From Acidobacteriota bacterium (GTDB lineage: Bacteria; Acidobacteriota; Vicinamibacteria; Vicinamibacterales; UBA2999), in NCBI GenBank assembly GCA_947482665.1, contig CANKJK010000016.1:1-55888 (forward strand): a stretch of DNA of 55,888 nt. Direction: 5' to 3'. Shown here piece after piece: positions 17,775 to 27,173 of this stretch. A model generated the notes under the pieces. It saw only the letters and a list, made by a program, of their open reading frames with translations, made no database searches and was not told the origin of the DNA. The position numbers were made by a program, and so were the translations under genes. Numbering within the stretch: the stretch's first letter is position 1; each line of letters begins with the position of its first letter.

Positions 17775-17836
17775 GCAGCCGTGATGAAAGCGTAAAGATC
17801 ATCACTTTGACAATATGCGGCGGATTCCCGTCTACT
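17771..17836 (+). promoter_or_regulatory. leuCD promoter block (twin of the leuA block)
   Basis: The block begins ATAAGCA and contains ATCACTTTGACA, with -35 TTGACA at 17807-17812 and -10 TCTACT at 17831-17836 (18-bp spacer). The -10 ends 7 nt before ATG 17844, so the mRNA should be leaderless or nearly so. By my count 48 of 66 positions match the ungapped block at 21210-21275, far more than the promoter hexamers alone require. A dyad GTGATG (17781-17786) / CATCAC (17800-17805) lies just upstream of the -35 and may be an operator. Confidence 0.75.
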
Positions 17837-17843
17837 GAGAGAC

Positions 17844-19250
17844 ATGGGACAGACACTGCTGCAGAAGGTGTGGGCGCTCCACACCGTGCGTCAGCTCCAG
17901 ACAGGGCAGACGCAGTTGTTCGTCGGGTTGCACCTCGTGCACGAGGTGACCAGCCCGCAGGCTTTTGACGCGCTGCGCGAGCGGGGCTGGACGGTGGCGT
18001 TTCCAAACCGGACCTTCGCGACCGTCGACCACATCGTGCCAACCACGGCGCGCCAGCGCCCCTTCCTCGATGTGATGGCCGAGGGCATGATGTCGGCGCT
18101 CGAGCGCAACTGCCGGGACTTCGGTGTCTCGCTCTGGAATCTGGGGCACGCCAATCAGGGCATCGTCCACGTGATTGGCCCCGAGATGGGGCTCACGCAG
18201 CCGGGCATGACCATCGCCTGCGGAGACAGCCACACCTCGACCCACGGCGCCTTCGGCGCCATTGCCTTTGGCATCGGCACCTCGCAGGTGCGCGACGTGC
18301 TGGCCACGCAATGCCTGGCAATCGAGCCGCTCAAGGTGCGGCGTATCCGCGTGACGGGTCGGCTCTCCGCGGGCGTCTACGCCAAGGACGTCGTCCTCGC
18401 GATTATTCGGAAGCTGGGCGTCCGCGGAGGCGTGGGCTATGCCTACGAATTCGCGGGCGAGGTCATCGAGCGCATGTCGATGGACGAGCGCATGACCATC
18501 TGCAACATGGCCATTGAAGGCGGGGCGCGCGTGGGCTACGTGAATCCCGACGAGACGACCTTTGCCTACATGAAGGGGCGTCCCTTTGTGCCGCAGGGCG
18601 CGGCCTTTGACCGCGCCTGTGCGTGGTGGAAGAGCCTGGCGTCGGACGCCGACGCGGCCTACGACGACGACATCGAGATCGATGGCAATGAGCTCACCCC
18701 GGTCGTCACCTGGGGGACGAACCCCGGCCAGGCCATCGGCGTGGCGGAGCATGTGCCCTCGCCCGACGCGCAGGCCGCCAGCGAGCGGGCCGGTGTCGCG
18801 GATGCGCTGGAGTACATGGGCTTCACGGCCGGCGCGCCGATTGCCGGCACCAAGGTGGACGTGGCCTTCATCGGCTCGTGCACCAACGCGCGACTCTCCG
18901 ATCTGCGCGAGGCCGCCAAGGTGGTGAAGGGACGGCATGTGGCGTCCCACGTGCAGGCGCTCGTGGTTCCAGGCTCCGAGGGCGTGCGGGCCGCGGCCGA
19001 GAAGGAAGGTCTGCACGAGATCTTCCGCGCGGCAGGCTTTGAGTGGCGCGAGGCCGGATGTTCGATGTGCCTCGGGATGAATCCAGACAAGCTCGATGGC
19101 CGCCAGATGTGCGCGTCGTCGTCCAATCGTAATTTCAAGGGCCGGCAGGGAAGCCCGACGGGCCGCACGCTGCTGATGAGCCCGGCCATGGTGGCCGCCG
19201 CGGCCATCACCGGCGCCGTGGTCGATGTGAGAGGGATGGTGCAGGCATGA
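17844..19250 (+). CDS. leuC: 3-isopropylmalate dehydratase large subunit
   Basis: This encodes 468 residues, the normal LeuC length. With LeuD it isomerises 2- to 3-isopropylmalate in leucine synthesis. The Fe-S ligands are in [17 protein letters not shown] and [14 protein letters not shown], and [21 protein letters not shown] is the substrate region. Family relatives include homoaconitase, but leuA and the shared promoter block support the leucine role. It lacks a clear Shine-Dalgarno. The stop overlaps the leuD start by ATGA. Confidence 0.97.
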   Translation: MGQTLLQKVWALHTVRQLQTGQTQLFVGLHLVHEVTSPQAFDALRERGWTVAFPNRTFATVDHIVPTTARQRPFLDVMAEGMMSALERNCRDFGVSLWNLGHANQGIVHVIGPEMGLTQPGMTIACGDSHTSTHGAFGAIAFGIGTSQVRDVLATQCLAIEPLKVRRIRVTGRLSAGVYAKDVVLAIIRKLGVRGGVGYAYEFAGEVIERMSMDERMTICNMAIEGGARVGYVNPDETTFAYMKGRPFVPQGAAFDRACAWWKSLASDADAAYDDDIEIDGNELTPVVTWGTNPGQAIGVAEHVPSPDAQAASERAGVADALEYMGFTAGAPIAGTKVDVAFIGSCTNARLSDLREAAKVVKGRHVASHVQALVVPGSEGVRAAAEKEGLHEIFRAAGFEWREAGCSMCLGMNPDKLDGRQMCASSSNRNFKGRQGSPTGRTLLMSPAMVAAAAITGAVVDVRGMVQA

Positions 19251-19852
19251 GCGCGACGCAGGTCATCAAGGTCGTTGTGGGCCGCGGAATTCCCGTGCGC
19301 GGCGAGGACATCGATACGGACCGCATCATCCCGGCCCGGTATCTGCGGGTCGTGAGCTTCGAGGGGATCGAAGCGCATGTGTTCGAGGATGACCGCGCTG
19401 AGGTGAAGGGCGCGCATCCGTTCGACGACCCGCGCTTCCAGGGCGCCTCCATCCTGGTCGTGAACCGCAACTTCGGCTGTGGTTCCTCGCGCGAGCATGC
19501 GCCACAGGCCATTGCCCGCTGGGGTGTGCGGGTGATCGTGGGCGAGTCGTTTTCCGACATCTTCTTTGGCAACTCGGGCGTGATTGGCCTGCCGTGCGTG
19601 ACGGCGCCGAAGGTGGATGTCGAGCGGCTGCAGACGGCGTTGGAGCAGGACCCCGCCGCAGAGGTGCGGGTGGATCTTGAAGCGATGACCTGCACGTGGC
19701 CAGGTGGTTCGTGCGCGATCACGATGCCGGCCGCCGTCCGCGACGCCTTCGTGACGGGCGCGTGGGACACGACGGGGATGCTCCTCGACAAGTTCGACGA
19801 GGTACGGGCCGTGGCTGCGCGCCTGCCGTACGTCAGCGGATTCGCGGGCTGA
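19247..19852 (+). CDS. leuD: 3-isopropylmalate dehydratase small subunit
   Basis: This encodes 201 residues. [15 protein letters not shown] near the N-terminus and [15 protein letters not shown] are the swivelling-domain signatures of LeuD. It overlaps leuC by 4 nt (ATGA), so subunits are made by coupled translation. It is the last gene of the leuCD unit and is followed by the repeat-bearing gap. Confidence 0.97.
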   Translation: MSATQVIKVVVGRGIPVRGEDIDTDRIIPARYLRVVSFEGIEAHVFEDDRAEVKGAHPFDDPRFQGASILVVNRNFGCGSSREHAPQAIARWGVRVIVGESFSDIFFGNSGVIGLPCVTAPKVDVERLQTALEQDPAAEVRVDLEAMTCTWPGGSCAITMPAAVRDAFVTGAWDTTGMLLDKFDEVRAVAARLPYVSGFAG

Positions 19853-20291
19853 GTCGGCCGAGTGAGCGCGGGCCAGGTGCCTGGGGCATGGTTCCTGCGC
19901 TCCGCGGGCGCCCCTGACAGGCACTCAGCTCGTTCACTACAGTCGCGCTGGATCCATGTCCCAGCACCCGGCCCGGTCGCGCGTCAGACTGGCCGTCGAG
20001 CTCATTGGTAGGGAGGGCGTCGGGTCGGCCCCGTCGTGCTGCCTCGGTCCGGCTCCGCACACCGGACAAACTCACCTTCGGCGGACCTGTCGCCTCCGGT
20101 CTGGGCCCCGTCATCGCCCGTCGGTCTGATGCTTCGGCGGGTCCCACCGATGACACCCCGCCCGGCGCCTGCGGTGTGTTTGTCGTGTATTCATCGCGGC
20201 GTGCTCCGAACGGCCCGATGCAGCACGACGCGGCCGCCCCGGCGCTCGTGCTGCGTTGACCGCTGTGACGGCACGCGGCCCCCGCGCCTGC
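19853..20291. other. 439-bp gene-free gap between leuD and the LysR gene
   Basis: Both flanking genes end here. The left part carries one copy of the dispersed palindromic repeat (19893-19952). The rest is GC-rich and lacks any frame with a ribosome site or recognisable protein; I see nothing else in it. Confidence 0.6.
19893..19952 (+). repeat. Dispersed intergenic repeat, single arm
   Basis: It begins TCCTGCGCTCCGCGGGCGCC and ends GTTCACTACAGTCGCGCTGG. The same two blocks, at similar spacing, occur at 55606-55659 and, inverted, at 43833-43894 and 55829-55883. This copy has no opposing arm nearby and one change in the TTCACTTCAGTCGCGCT block. Confidence 0.75.
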
Positions 20292-21209
20292 TCAGGCTGC
20301 GTCGCTAGCAGCAGCCCGGCGCTTGGCCGGTGTCACGGGACCGGCGAGCAGGCCCAGGAACGACGTGGCGGCGTGGGACCGGTGCCCGGCACGCCTGTAG
20401 ACCACGCGGACCTGTCGCTTGAAGCGGACGTCCGGAATATTGAGGGCCACGAGCTCGCCGCGGGCAATCTCGGGCTCCGCGCAGCGGCGGGGCAGCACGG
20501 CCACGCCAAGCTGCATCGCGACGGCGCGCTTGATCCCCTCAAGACTCGGCAGCGAAATCAGGATGTTGGCTGGGATGCCCTGCTGCTGAAACTGCCGCAG
20601 CACGCGCTCACGCACGTGCGACGGGTCGTTGTGTGCGATCACGGTCTGCCGGGCGCACTCGGCCAGGGTGACGGACTTGGCGTTGGCCAGCGGGTGCGAG
20701 GGATGCACGAGCATGACCAGCTCGTCCTGGCCCAGCGTGACGGACTTGAGGCCGACTTCCGACGGCTGGAAGGTGAGGACGCCGAAGTCCAGTGTGCCCT
20801 GCGCGACCTCGGCGCCGATCTGCCGGGCCGGCACGCGGCGGACTTCCACGTGGACGAGCGGGTGCGCCTCGCGGAACTTCGCGATGAGCGGGAGGATGGC
20901 GTGGACCGAGGCTTCGTTCGCGCCGATGAGCACGCGGCCGCGCCGGAGGTCCTTGAGGTCCTTGACGGCGGCCTGGGCTTCATTCGCGAGGCGTACCAGG
21001 CGGTCGGCGTATTCATGGAGCAGTCGCCCGGCCTCGGTGAGCGTGGCGTCCTTGGTGGTGCGGTCGAAGAGCCGCTCCCCAAGGGCCTCCTCGATCCGCT
21101 TGATCGACTGGCTGACCGCCGGCTGTGTACGGTGGAGCTTCATCGCCGCCCTGGAGAAACTTCGCTCGGAGGCGACCTTCAGGAAGACGCGCAGTTCGCT
21201 GAGGTCCAT
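20292..21209 (-). CDS. LysR-type transcriptional regulator, divergent from leuA
   Basis: This encodes 305 residues. A winged HTH occupies residues 1-60 (LRVFLKVASERSFSRAA, QPAVSQSIKRIEEALG, LFDRTTKDATLTEAG), and the type 2 periplasmic-binding-like effector domain follows from about 90. Its ATG is 84 bp from leuA's, across the 66-bp control block, the usual arrangement for a LysR regulator that binds the shared region and controls both itself and its neighbour. The same block upstream of leuC suggests a small leucine regulon. The effector is unknown; an isopropylmalate or leucine is plausible. TATTAT 10 nt before its ATG may be its own -10. Confidence 0.93.
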   Translation of the reverse strand: MDLSELRVFLKVASERSFSRAAMKLHRTQPAVSQSIKRIEEALGERLFDRTTKDATLTEAGRLLHEYADRLVRLANEAQAAVKDLKDLRRGRVLIGANEASVHAILPLIAKFREAHPLVHVEVRRVPARQIGAEVAQGTLDFGVLTFQPSEVGLKSVTLGQDELVMLVHPSHPLANAKSVTLAECARQTVIAHNDPSHVRERVLRQFQQQGIPANILISLPSLEGIKRAVAMQLGVAVLPRRCAEPEIARGELVALNIPDVRFKRQVRVVYRRAGHRSHAATSFLGLLAGPVTPAKRRAAASDAA

Positions 21210-21275
21210 ATAAGCAACGATAATACAACAGTAATGATTATCACTTTGACATTATGTGCTGGCGTGCCGTTTACT
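21210..21275 (+). promoter_or_regulatory. leuA promoter block, shared with the LysR gene
   Basis: It has ATAAGCA, then ATCACTTTGACA, with -35 TTGACA at 21246-21251 and -10 TTTACT at 21270-21275 (18-bp spacer). An inverted repeat GATAAT (21219-21224) / ATTATC (21237-21242), separated by 12 nt, sits above the -35 and overlaps the presumed LysR promoter. The block matches the leuC block without gaps. Confidence 0.75.
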
Positions 21276-21292
21276 GTCGGTGGAGGCATGTG

Positions 21293-22468
<1,176 letters not shown>

Positions 22469-22476
22469 GGGCGGCG

Positions 22477-23361
22477 CTAGGCGCGGCCGGGCGGCCCGCC
22501 CAGGGTCCGGATGGCGTCCTGCAGGCCGTCGACATGGATGTCCAGTCGTGAGCCGGCCATCTCGATGCCATGGTCGGCGAGCGCGCGCGCCACGCGCTTC
22601 CGCAGTTCGCGGCCCACGTCCCACTGACGCTGCGGCAGCGTCTTGATGCGGACGCGCACCACGAGATGCCCGCTGCCGAAGGCGTCCACGCCCAGCACAT
22701 CGAGCGGGGCCAGCACGCTCTGTGCGTATGGTGCTTCCGCGGCGAGAGCCGCCGAGACCGTGCGGATGACGGCGATGGCGGCGTCGGCATCCTCATCAGA
22801 GTGGATCGGCACATCGAGGACGTAGAACGAGAAGTCCTTGGACCGGTTGGCGAGCGTCTTGATTTCGCCATTGGGGAAGACGTGCACCGCCCCTTCCACA
22901 TCCCGCAGCACCAGCGTGCGCAGGTTGATTTCCTCGATGAGCCCGAACTGGCCATTGACAACGGCCGCATCGCCGACCCGCACCTGATCCTCGAGCAGCA
23001 GGAAGAACCCAGAGATGACGTCGCGCACGAGGGTCTGCGCGCCGAAGCCCACGGCCACGCCTGCCACGCCCGCGCCCGTCAGGACGGGCGTAATATCCGC
23101 GCCGAACTCGCGCAGGATCATCAGGCCGGCCATGCCGCTCAGGAGAGCCGTGGCGGTCTTCTGGCCGATGCGGGTGAGCGTCTGCACGCGCTTGGTGCGT
23201 TCAGCCGCGTCGCCGCCGTCGTGCGCCACGCGCTGCTCGAACCGCCGGGCCGCCACGGCCACGGAACGGGCGATGGCCCAGGCCAGGACGGCGATGACGA
23301 CGACCCGGAGGCCGCTGCGCTCCAGCCAGGTGACGAGGTGCGCCGGGAGATGCAGCGGCAC
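22477..23361 (-). CDS. MscS-family mechanosensitive channel
   Basis: This encodes 294 residues from GTG 23361, 4 nt beyond the htrA-like stop; earlier in-frame starts lie inside that gene. Two N-terminal hydrophobic segments (VVVIAVLAWAIARSVAV and TATALLSGMAGLMILREFG) precede the pore helix and beta domain: GVAGVAVGFGAQTLVRDVISGFF, then VRVGDAAVVNGQFGLIEEI and VFPNGEIKTLANRSKD. This is the MscS core, with a cytoplasmic cage to the C-terminus. It would release solutes under hypo-osmotic shock. It lies in one unit after the htrA-like gene. Confidence 0.9.
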   Translation of the reverse strand: MPLHLPAHLVTWLERSGLRVVVIAVLAWAIARSVAVAARRFEQRVAHDGGDAAERTKRVQTLTRIGQKTATALLSGMAGLMILREFGADITPVLTGAGVAGVAVGFGAQTLVRDVISGFFLLLEDQVRVGDAAVVNGQFGLIEEINLRTLVLRDVEGAVHVFPNGEIKTLANRSKDFSFYVLDVPIHSDEDADAAIAVIRTVSAALAAEAPYAQSVLAPLDVLGVDAFGSGHLVVRVRIKTLPQRQWDVGRELRKRVARALADHGIEMAGSRLDIHVDGLQDAIRTLGGPPGRA

Positions 23362-23365
23362 GGGG

Positions 23366-24565
23366 CTAACGGGACGCCGTGGACTGGACGGTGATCTTGA
23401 GGTCCATGGTACGGCCCTCGCGGATGAGGCGGAAGACGGCAGGCGCACCGATCTTGGCGTCCTGCACGAGGCGCTGGAGCTGCGAGGCGTCGCTGACGGG
23501 CTGGCCGTTGAAGGCGACGACGACGTCAAGCGGCTGGAGGCCGGCCTGATGCGCCGGCGAGTTCCGCCGCATCCGTCCCACGACGACGCCGCGGTCGACC
23601 CGGATGCCCAGCTGATCCGCGAGTTGCGAGGTCAGCGGCGCGAATTCGACGAAGCCGATGGTGCCCCGGCGGACGGCTCCGTACTTGAGGAAGTCGTCAA
23701 TGACGCGGCGGGCGAGGTTGCTGGGGACGGCAAAGCCGATCCCCTGGTAGCCGCCGCTCTGGCTGAAGATGGCTGTGTTGATGCCCACCAGCTCGCCGCG
23801 GGCGTTGACCAGCGCGCCACCGGAGTTGCCGGGATTGATGGCGGCGTCGGTCTGGATGAAATCTTCGTAGGCGTTGATACCGACGCGCCGGCCGAGCGCC
23901 GAGACGATGCCGAGGGTGACGGTCTGATTGAGCTGGAAGGGATTGCCGATGGCCAGCACCCATTCCGCGACCTTGAGCTGGGAGGAATCGCCCCACGGCA
24001 TGGTCGGGAGGTTCTTGGCGTTTACCTTGAGCAGCGCGAGGTCCGTGGCCGGGTCCACGCCTACGATCTCGGCCTTTAACTCGCGCTTGTCGGACAGCGA
24101 GACCGTGATGTCGGGGAGCTGCCTCGCCGAGATCTGGCCTGACTCCCCGGCGACCACGTGGTGGTTGGTGAGGATGTAGCCGTCAGGGCTGACTACCACA
24201 CCGGAACCGAGGCTGCTCTCGGCGCGGCCTGACCCGAAGAAGTCGTCGGGGGAGCCAAAGAAATACTGGAAGAACGGGTCGTTCGCAAAGGGTGCGTTCG
24301 GCCGCCGGACCACCTGCTGGGACGAGATATTGGCGACGGCCGGGACTGTGCTGCTGGCCACACCACTGAAGTCCGGCAGGCCGGAGATCGACGCCGCGGA
24401 TCCGGAGCCGATGCGCATCCCCTGCGGAGCTGAGACAGGCTGCAGGGCGACGGGTGGCTCGGCGATAGCCTCGGAGGACGACCGCATCCGGCCGGTGATC
24501 ACCATGCCGGCGGCGAATCCGCAGACCAGGAGGACGGTGCCGGCTGCGATACGAAGGGGACCCAT
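23366..24565 (-). CDS. HtrA/DegP-type serine protease with one PDZ domain
   Basis: This encodes 399 residues from ATG 24565. An N-terminal signal/anchor (AAGTVLLVCGFAAGMVITG) exports it. The trypsin-like domain has His in YILTNHHVVAG, Asp in DPATDLALLKV and Ser near 247 in NPGNSGGALVNARG, so the triad is complete. One PDZ domain follows (VVVGRMRRNSPAHQAGLQPLDVV). Such proteases degrade or refold damaged envelope proteins. The mscS-like gene follows after 4 nt. Confidence 0.95.
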   Translation of the reverse strand: MGPLRIAAGTVLLVCGFAAGMVITGRMRSSSEAIAEPPVALQPVSAPQGMRIGSGSAASISGLPDFSGVASSTVPAVANISSQQVVRRPNAPFANDPFFQYFFGSPDDFFGSGRAESSLGSGVVVSPDGYILTNHHVVAGESGQISARQLPDITVSLSDKRELKAEIVGVDPATDLALLKVNAKNLPTMPWGDSSQLKVAEWVLAIGNPFQLNQTVTLGIVSALGRRVGINAYEDFIQTDAAINPGNSGGALVNARGELVGINTAIFSQSGGYQGIGFAVPSNLARRVIDDFLKYGAVRRGTIGFVEFAPLTSQLADQLGIRVDRGVVVGRMRRNSPAHQAGLQPLDVVVAFNGQPVSDASQLQRLVQDAKIGAPAVFRLIREGRTMDLKITVQSTASR

Positions 24566-24632
24566 AGGGTCAGAATACCCCTCTTGCGCCGGGTCGAGGA
24601 AGGCCGCCGCCGCCGGCGCCGGGGAGTCTCCG

Positions 24633-24641
24633 TGCTACGAT
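24633..24641 (+). promoter_or_regulatory. Extended -10 of efp
   Basis: TGCTACGAT, 25 nt before ATG 24667. The identical nonamer occurs at 37514-37522 upstream of cmk. Confidence 0.5.
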
Positions 24642-24666
24642 CCCCGGGTTTTCCCAATCACTGACA

Positions 24667-25230
24667 ATGGCATCCATTCAAGCAACCCGCATGAAGAAGG
24701 GCATGCTGATCAAGATCGAGCAGGACCTGTTCCGCGTGCTCGAACTTCAGCATGTCACCCCCGGCAACCTCCGCGGATTCGTCCGCGTCCGCTTCCGGAA
24801 TATCCGGAACGGGGCGCTGTCGGACCAGAAGCTGCGCTCGGAGGAGAATGTTGACCGCGCCACGCTCGATGAGCGCGAGATGCAGTACCTCTACAAGGAC
24901 GGCGAGGATTTCTATTTCATGGATACCTCGTCCTACGAGCAGGTACACATCAACAGCGAGGGTCTTGGAGATAACGTCAACTACCTGAAGCCCGAGATGA
25001 CCATCAAGGTCGAGTTTTACGGCGAGGAACCGGTCGGCATCGAACTGCCGGTCACCGTGGACCTGACGGTCACCGATACCGCGCCGGGTATCAAGGGCGC
25101 GACGGCCAGCGCGCAGGTCAAGCCGGCGACGCTTGAAACCGGGCTGGTGGTGACGGTGCCGCCATTCGTGAACCCGGGCGACGTGATCCGTATCAGCACG
25201 GATACGGGCGAGTATCTCTCCCGCGCCTGA
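24667..25230 (+). CDS. efp: Elongation factor P
   Basis: This encodes 187 residues, standard EF-P length with three OB-like domains. EF-P binds between the P and E sites and relieves ribosome stalling at polyproline. The domain I loop reads HVTPGNLRGFVRVRFRNI, which aligns with E. coli VKPGKGQAFARVKLR and puts Asn34 where the modified Lys34 normally sits. Domain III ends with PPFVNPGDVIRISTDTGEYLSR, the family signature. It is followed 25 nt later by tdk. The tip residue is unusual and no EF-P modification gene is in the window. Confidence 0.97.
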   Translation: MASIQATRMKKGMLIKIEQDLFRVLELQHVTPGNLRGFVRVRFRNIRNGALSDQKLRSEENVDRATLDEREMQYLYKDGEDFYFMDTSSYEQVHINSEGLGDNVNYLKPEMTIKVEFYGEEPVGIELPVTVDLTVTDTAPGIKGATASAQVKPATLETGLVVTVPPFVNPGDVIRISTDTGEYLSRA

Positions 25231-25255
25231 GCGGGCCAGACCGTAGAGGCAGCAG

Positions 25256-25849
25256 ATGGACGTCACGCGGCAGCCGGACGGCGGCTGGATCGAAGTGGTC
25301 GTCGGCAGCATGTTCAGCGGGAAGAGCGAAGAGCTCATCCGCCGGCTGCGCCGCGCCCAGATTGCGCGCCAACGTGTCCAGATCTTCAAGCCGGCGATTG
25401 ACGTCCGCTTCGCCAGCGATCACATCGTCTCGCATAGCGAGATGCGCATTCCCTCCGAGCAGGTGGAAACCGCGCGTGAGCTGCTGGAGAAGGTCCATCC
25501 CAAGACGGAAGTCGTGGGCATCGATGAAGGACAGTTCTTCGATGCCGAGTTGCCGGCGGTGTGCAACCGCCTGGCGGACCTGGGCAAACGCGTGATCGTG
25601 GCGGGCCTCGATCAGGATTACCTCGGCAAGCCGTTCGAGCCGATGCCGCAGCTGCTCGCCATTGCCGAATACATCACGAAGACGCTGGCCATCTGCATGG
25701 TGTGCGGCGCCCCGGCCAACCACACGCAGCGTCTGGTTGCGAGCGGCGACCGCGTCTTGCTGGGCGCGACGGGCACCTACGAGGCGCGCTGCCGGCGCTG
25801 CTTCGACCCGAGCCTGGCGCAGCCGGCCGGCGACAGCCCTACGCCCTAG
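25256..25849 (+). CDS. tdk: Thymidine kinase
   Basis: This encodes 197 residues of the type II (TK1-like) enzyme that phosphorylates thymidine. P-loop [10 protein letters not shown] (17-26), Walker B-like [11 protein letters not shown], and the lasso zinc site with ICMVCGAP and ARCRRCF are all present, so it looks active. AGAGG lies about 10 nt before the ATG. It follows efp by 25 nt, probably in the same transcript. Confidence 0.95.
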   Translation: MDVTRQPDGGWIEVVVGSMFSGKSEELIRRLRRAQIARQRVQIFKPAIDVRFASDHIVSHSEMRIPSEQVETARELLEKVHPKTEVVGIDEGQFFDAELPAVCNRLADLGKRVIVAGLDQDYLGKPFEPMPQLLAIAEYITKTLAICMVCGAPANHTQRLVASGDRVLLGATGTYEARCRRCFDPSLAQPAGDSPTP

Positions 25850-25888
25850 CTCCTCTTCGGCGTCTCCAACCTGGCGGCGTTCAGGAGC

Positions 25889-26044
25889 CTAACCCCGCAG
25901 CGGGTTCCGGCCCTGGATGACGCGCAGCAGGACCATGACGATGGCGATGACGAGGAGGATGTGGATCAGGCCTCCTGCCGTGTACGCCGTACCCGTCCCG
26001 AGTAGCCACATCACGACCAGTATCACGGCGATGATTGTCAGCAT
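25889..26044 (-). CDS. Small lmo0937-family membrane protein, 51 aa
   Basis: This 51-residue product starts at ATG 26044 with GGAGA 6 nt upstream. Two hydrophobic helices, MLTIIAVILVVMWLLG and GGLIHILLVIAIVMVLLRVI, flank a short TGTAYTAG turn and the protein ends in a basic IQGRNPLRG tail. This is the pattern of the lmo0937-type small membrane proteins, whose role is unknown and which are often stress-linked. It is divergent from the 35-codon ORF and the hydrolase/SOD unit, and the gap between them holds a perfect 12-bp dyad. Confidence 0.82.
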   Translation of the reverse strand: MLTIIAVILVVMWLLGTGTAYTAGGLIHILLVIAIVMVLLRVIQGRNPLRG

Positions 26045-26096
26045 GTTGTCTCCAGAAATGTGAACCCGGCACCGAGCGTACCGCTGCGCTCCTGCG

Positions 26097-26122
26097 ACGG
26101 ATGTCCGGAACCGGACATCCGT
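26097..26122. promoter_or_regulatory. Perfect 12-bp inverted repeat, candidate operator
   Basis: ACGGATGTCCGG (26097-26108) and CCGGACATCCGT (26111-26122) are exact inverses with a 2-nt centre. It lies between divergent genes (small membrane protein to the left, 35-codon ORF, hydrolase and SOD to the right), so an operator is likelier than a terminator. Confidence 0.6.
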
Positions 26123-26133
26123 GGGCGTCCCGC

Positions 26134-26148
26134 GTGCATACGATGCAC
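26134..26148 (+). promoter_or_regulatory. -10 candidate within a short dyad
   Basis: GTGCAT-ACG-ATGCAC is a 6-bp inverted repeat containing TACGAT at 26139-26144. It is about 100 nt upstream of the 35-codon ORF and could drive the ORF-hydrolase-SOD unit. Confidence 0.4.
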
Positions 26149-26245
26149 TTCCGAGTCGATGTCATGAGTGAGGCGATGTGCCGGGCGAATCCGTCTGCGC
26201 ACCGGACGCTACTCGCACATCTGGTGGCTCGCAGGAGGCCAGCAC

Positions 26246-26353
26246 ATGTGGAACACGATTGAGCGCCAGGGTAAGGATGATGAGGCGACGGGCCACATCA
26301 CGCAGGTGGTGGACGGCCTCACCGTCACGTTCCAGAAGTCGGTCACGCCATGA
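26246..26353 (+). CDS. Possible 35-residue small protein coupled to the hydrolase
   Basis: AGGAGG lies 7 nt before ATG 26246, one of the best ribosome sites in the window. The 35-residue product begins MWNTIERQGKDD, continues GHITQVVDGLTVTFQ and ends in VTP; it resembles no family I know. Its TGA overlaps the hydrolase ATG (ATGA), the usual sign of translational coupling. It could be a real small protein or a leader that controls the hydrolase. Confidence 0.5.
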   Translation: MWNTIERQGKDDEATGHITQVVDGLTVTFQKSVTP

Positions 26354-27162
26354 TCACGGCTCGTGACGGGACGCGGCTTCATGTTACGGATTGGGGCGAT
26401 GGGCCGCCGGTCGTCTTCAGCCATGGATGGCCCTTGACGGCCGACGCGTGGGAGAACCAGATGATCTTCCTGTCGTCCCATGGATTTCGGTGCATCGCGC
26501 ATGATCGGCGGGGCCATGGGCGCTCCGGCCAGCCGTGGACGGGCCATGACATGGACACCTACGCGGATGATCTGTCGGCTGTGGTCCAGGGCCTCGGCCT
26601 ACGGCAAGTCTCGCATGTCGGCCACTCCACGGGCGGTGGCGAAGTGGTTCGCTACATCGGCCGATTCGGAACGTCGTCGATCTCAAAGGTCGTCCTGATC
26701 GGGTCGGTCACGCCCCTGATGCTCAAGACCGGGGGCAACCAGGACGGACTGCCTCTGTCCGTGTTCGACGAGATGCGCGCCGGCGTGCTCAAGGACCGCG
26801 CCGAATTCTTCCGCACACTGAGCGCGGCCTTCTTTGGCGCGAACCGGGCCGGCGCGACGGTGTCGCAGGGCGTGCGCGACGCGTTCTGGCGGCAGGGGAT
26901 GCAGGGGAGTCTGAAGAGCTCCGTCGACTGCATCCGGGCCTTTTCGGAGACGGACTTCACGGCGGATCTCCGCGCCTGCGATCGGCCGACCCTGGTGCTG
27001 CACGGTGACGATGACCAACTGGTGCCCGTGGGGGCCGCGACACGGACGGCCGCGCTCGTGCCAGGTGCCACCCTCAAGATTTACCCCGGTGCGCCGCATG
27101 GACTCTGTGCCACGCGCAAGGACGAGGTGAACACCGACCTGCTGACCTTCCTGACACAGTGA
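26350..27162 (+). CDS. Alpha/beta hydrolase, non-heme chloroperoxidase type
   Basis: This encodes 270 residues. The nucleophile elbow is GHSTGGGE, the acid is in HGDDDQLVPV and the histidine in GAPHGLC. The sequence GDGPPVVFSHGWPLTADAWENQ and DRRGHGRSGQPW is typical of cofactor-free chloroperoxidase/esterase relatives. Such enzymes hydrolyse esters and, in vitro, can make peracids. It overlaps the 35-codon ORF by 4 nt and is followed by SOD 11 nt after its stop, consistent with an oxidative-stress unit. Confidence 0.9.
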   Translation: MITARDGTRLHVTDWGDGPPVVFSHGWPLTADAWENQMIFLSSHGFRCIAHDRRGHGRSGQPWTGHDMDTYADDLSAVVQGLGLRQVSHVGHSTGGGEVVRYIGRFGTSSISKVVLIGSVTPLMLKTGGNQDGLPLSVFDEMRAGVLKDRAEFFRTLSAAFFGANRAGATVSQGVRDAFWRQGMQGSLKSSVDCIRAFSETDFTADLRACDRPTLVLHGDDDQLVPVGAATRTAALVPGATLKIYPGAPHGLCATRKDEVNTDLLTFLTQ

Positions 27163-27173
27163 TGAGGAGTCCG

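Noticed and set aside
19853-20291. Possible gene in the leuD-LysR gap
   Set aside because: Only short frames without ribosome sites; the stretch is explained in part by the dispersed repeat.
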